From: Syntrophobacterales bacterium
GTDB lineage: Bacteria > Desulfobacterota > Syntrophobacteria > BM002
NCBI GenBank assembly: GCA_030601545.1
Contig: JAUVTM010000136.1
Location: 1-6,020 of the forward strand
Direction: 5' to 3'
Length of the DNA: 6,020 nt
Shown: piece by piece, positions 4,962-6,020 of the stretch
Numbering within the stretch: position 1 is the first letter of the stretch
Layout of the letters: each line of letters opens with the position of its first letter
The notes under the pieces: generated by a model
Seen by the model: the letters and a program-made list of their open reading frames with translations, nothing else
Told to the model about the DNA's origin: nothing
Databases searched by the model: none
Translations under genes and position numbers: made by a program

Positions 4962-6020
4962 AAAGGACAGCCTGAGTTCCCCAAAAACCGAGCTGAAGAG
5001 TTGATTCGGGAAGAGACAGCATTGAGTGGTCCGCTACGCTGGCAACAGCTTCATGGCGACGGGTCGGAGCGTACTTTCTATCGGGTGGTCAGCCAGAAGG
5101 AAAGCCTGATCTTGATTTGGAGCCCAGCAGGAGATGAGACCTTTCCCAATGAGAGCGATTCTTACGTATACATGGGCCGACATCTGCTCCAAAAGGGTGT
5201 CCCTGTACCAGCAATTTATGGTTACTACCGTTCAGAGGGGTTGACTCTTGTTGAGGACTTGGGCTCAGTTCATCTTCAGGATGCAGTGGCTTCAGGCGCT
5301 GAGCGCTTGACCGGTCTCTATGGCCAGGCGGTTGACTTGCTCCTTAGGATGCAAGTACGAGCCACCGAGGATCTGGAAACGCGACATTGTTTTGATACTT
5401 CCGTATATAACCAACAATTCATCATCGCCCGGGAGTTGGAATACTTCAGGTGGAGTTTCTTGGTGGGAGCGCTCGGACTGGAAATAGATTCGAACTATGT
5501 GGAGCGAGACTTTGCCCTTCTGGCGTCGCAAGCAGGAGAAGGGGACGGACAGCTGTTTTTCCTTCACCGGGATTTTCAGTCACGTAACCTCATGTTGAAG
5601 GGTGATCTCCTCTACCTCATAGACTTTCAGGGTGCGCGTTTAGGTCCCCCTCAGTACGATCTGGCGGCACTACTCTTAGATCCCTACGTGCAACTGCCAG
5701 AGGCGATTCAGCAAGAGTTGTTGACAGCATACAGCAAAGCATTCGGTGCGTTAACGGCAAGTTCAGTTGATGAGTTTCTGCAGAAATACCCTCATGTAGC
5801 ACTGTGCCGCAACCTGCAGGTGCTCGCCGCCTTTTCCTTTTTGACCCGGATCAAGGGAAGATCGCATTTCGCCCGATACATTATGCCGGCCTGGAATCGA
5901 CTCCGGCAGCAATTGGCCGAACCACCATGTTTGGAATACCGAACTCTGGCCGGTGTGGTGCAGTCTCAAAATGATGAAACCGTTGCTGAGGTTGCGGCCA
6001 GGCTGGGTCGGGAAGCGCAG
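4959..6020 (+). CDS. amgK: AmgK-like anomeric sugar kinase (APH-fold phosphotransferase), 3' end beyond window
   Basis: This gene is open for 354 codons to the window edge with no stop. The product belongs to the aminoglycoside phosphotransferase fold, in the branch that includes AmgK, the kinase making MurNAc-1-phosphate and GlcNAc-1-phosphate. Diagnostic residues are GDGSERTFYRV (33-43, nucleotide loop), LVEDLG (97-102, hinge), HRDFQSRN (203-210, catalytic Asp205 with Asn210) and LIDFQGARLGPPQYDLAALL (220-239, metal-binding Asp222). These last two closely match the AmgK pattern HRDYHSRN...LDFQDA..GP..YDL. The usual beta-3 lysine is replaced by a hydrophobic/Trp stretch (LILIWSPAGDE, 50-60), as in related AmgK-type proteins. 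Cytoplasmic; no signal peptide. It starts at TTG. It follows the MurU-like gene by 166 bases and is likely co-transcribed. Pseudomonas AmgK is about 340 residues, so the continuation beyond residue 320 suggests a C-terminal extension of unknown content. Substrate is inferred. Confidence 0.87.
   Translation, partial: MKGQPEFPKNRAEELIREETALSGPLRWQQLHGDGSERTFYRVVSQKESLILIWSPAGDETFPNESDSYVYMGRHLLQKGVPVPAIYGYYRSEGLTLVEDLGSVHLQDAVASGAERLTGLYGQAVDLLLRMQVRATEDLETRHCFDTSVYNQQFIIARELEYFRWSFLVGALGLEIDSNYVERDFALLASQAGEGDGQLFFLHRDFQSRNLMLKGDLLYLIDFQGARLGPPQYDLAALLLDPYVQLPEAIQQELLTAYSKAFGALTASSVDEFLQKYPHVALCRNLQVLAAFSFLTRIKGRSHFARYIMPAWNRLRQQLAEPPCLEYRTLAGVVQSQNDETVAEVAARLGREAQ

Noticed and set aside
5292..5969. 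Minus-strand open frames opposite the kinase gene
   Set aside because: The plus strand carries the intact APH-fold catalytic motifs across the whole interval; the opposite frames are short shadows.

Overview
The window holds five protein-coding genes of an ordinary bacterial chromosome: four complete and one running off the right edge. Base composition is balanced. The organism looks like a Gram-negative, probably uncultured bacterium. The reasons are a peptidoglycan-recycling gene set of the Pseudomonas type, a YihY/BrkB-type inner-membrane protein, and degenerate AT-rich intergenic repeats (GATTTTAGATT..., CGTTTAC...). I associate such repeats with deltaproteobacterial and FCB-type metagenome genomes. 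The phylum cannot be fixed from this sequence alone.

Left part (1-907): ssb, the single-stranded DNA-binding protein, lies on the minus strand. It has a strong Shine-Dalgarno sequence and a plausible sigma70-like promoter. Upstream of it, the 355-base gap to the next gene contains a small imperfect inverted repeat and a clear REP/BIME-like palindromic element (735-825). Middle (908-3367): a plus-strand YihY/BrkB-family membrane protein with a C-terminal winged-helix-like region and acidic tail converges, 24 bases stop to stop, on a minus-strand family 3 glycosidase of the NagZ type.

Right part (3368-6020): a 447-base divergent intergenic region carries two oppositely oriented AT-rich repeat tracts. 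It is followed by a plus-strand sugar-1-phosphate nucleotidyltransferase (MurU-like, with a left-handed beta-helix tail). After another repeat tract of at least three motif families comes an AmgK-like sugar kinase that starts at TTG and has not stopped by the window edge.

The most coherent biological story is the cluster NagZ / MurU-like / AmgK-like. NagZ frees GlcNAc and anhydro-muropeptides from cell-wall turnover products. An anomeric kinase would make MurNAc-1-phosphate (or GlcNAc-1-phosphate), and the nucleotidyltransferase would return it to UDP-MurNAc. This is the recycling route known from Pseudomonas that bypasses de novo UDP-MurNAc synthesis. The substrate assignment is inference from family and neighbourhood. 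I see no clearly unprecedented system. The more unusual items are the repeat tracts, one of which supplies the last codons and stop of the nucleotidyltransferase, and the domain architecture of the two sugar-nucleotide genes.
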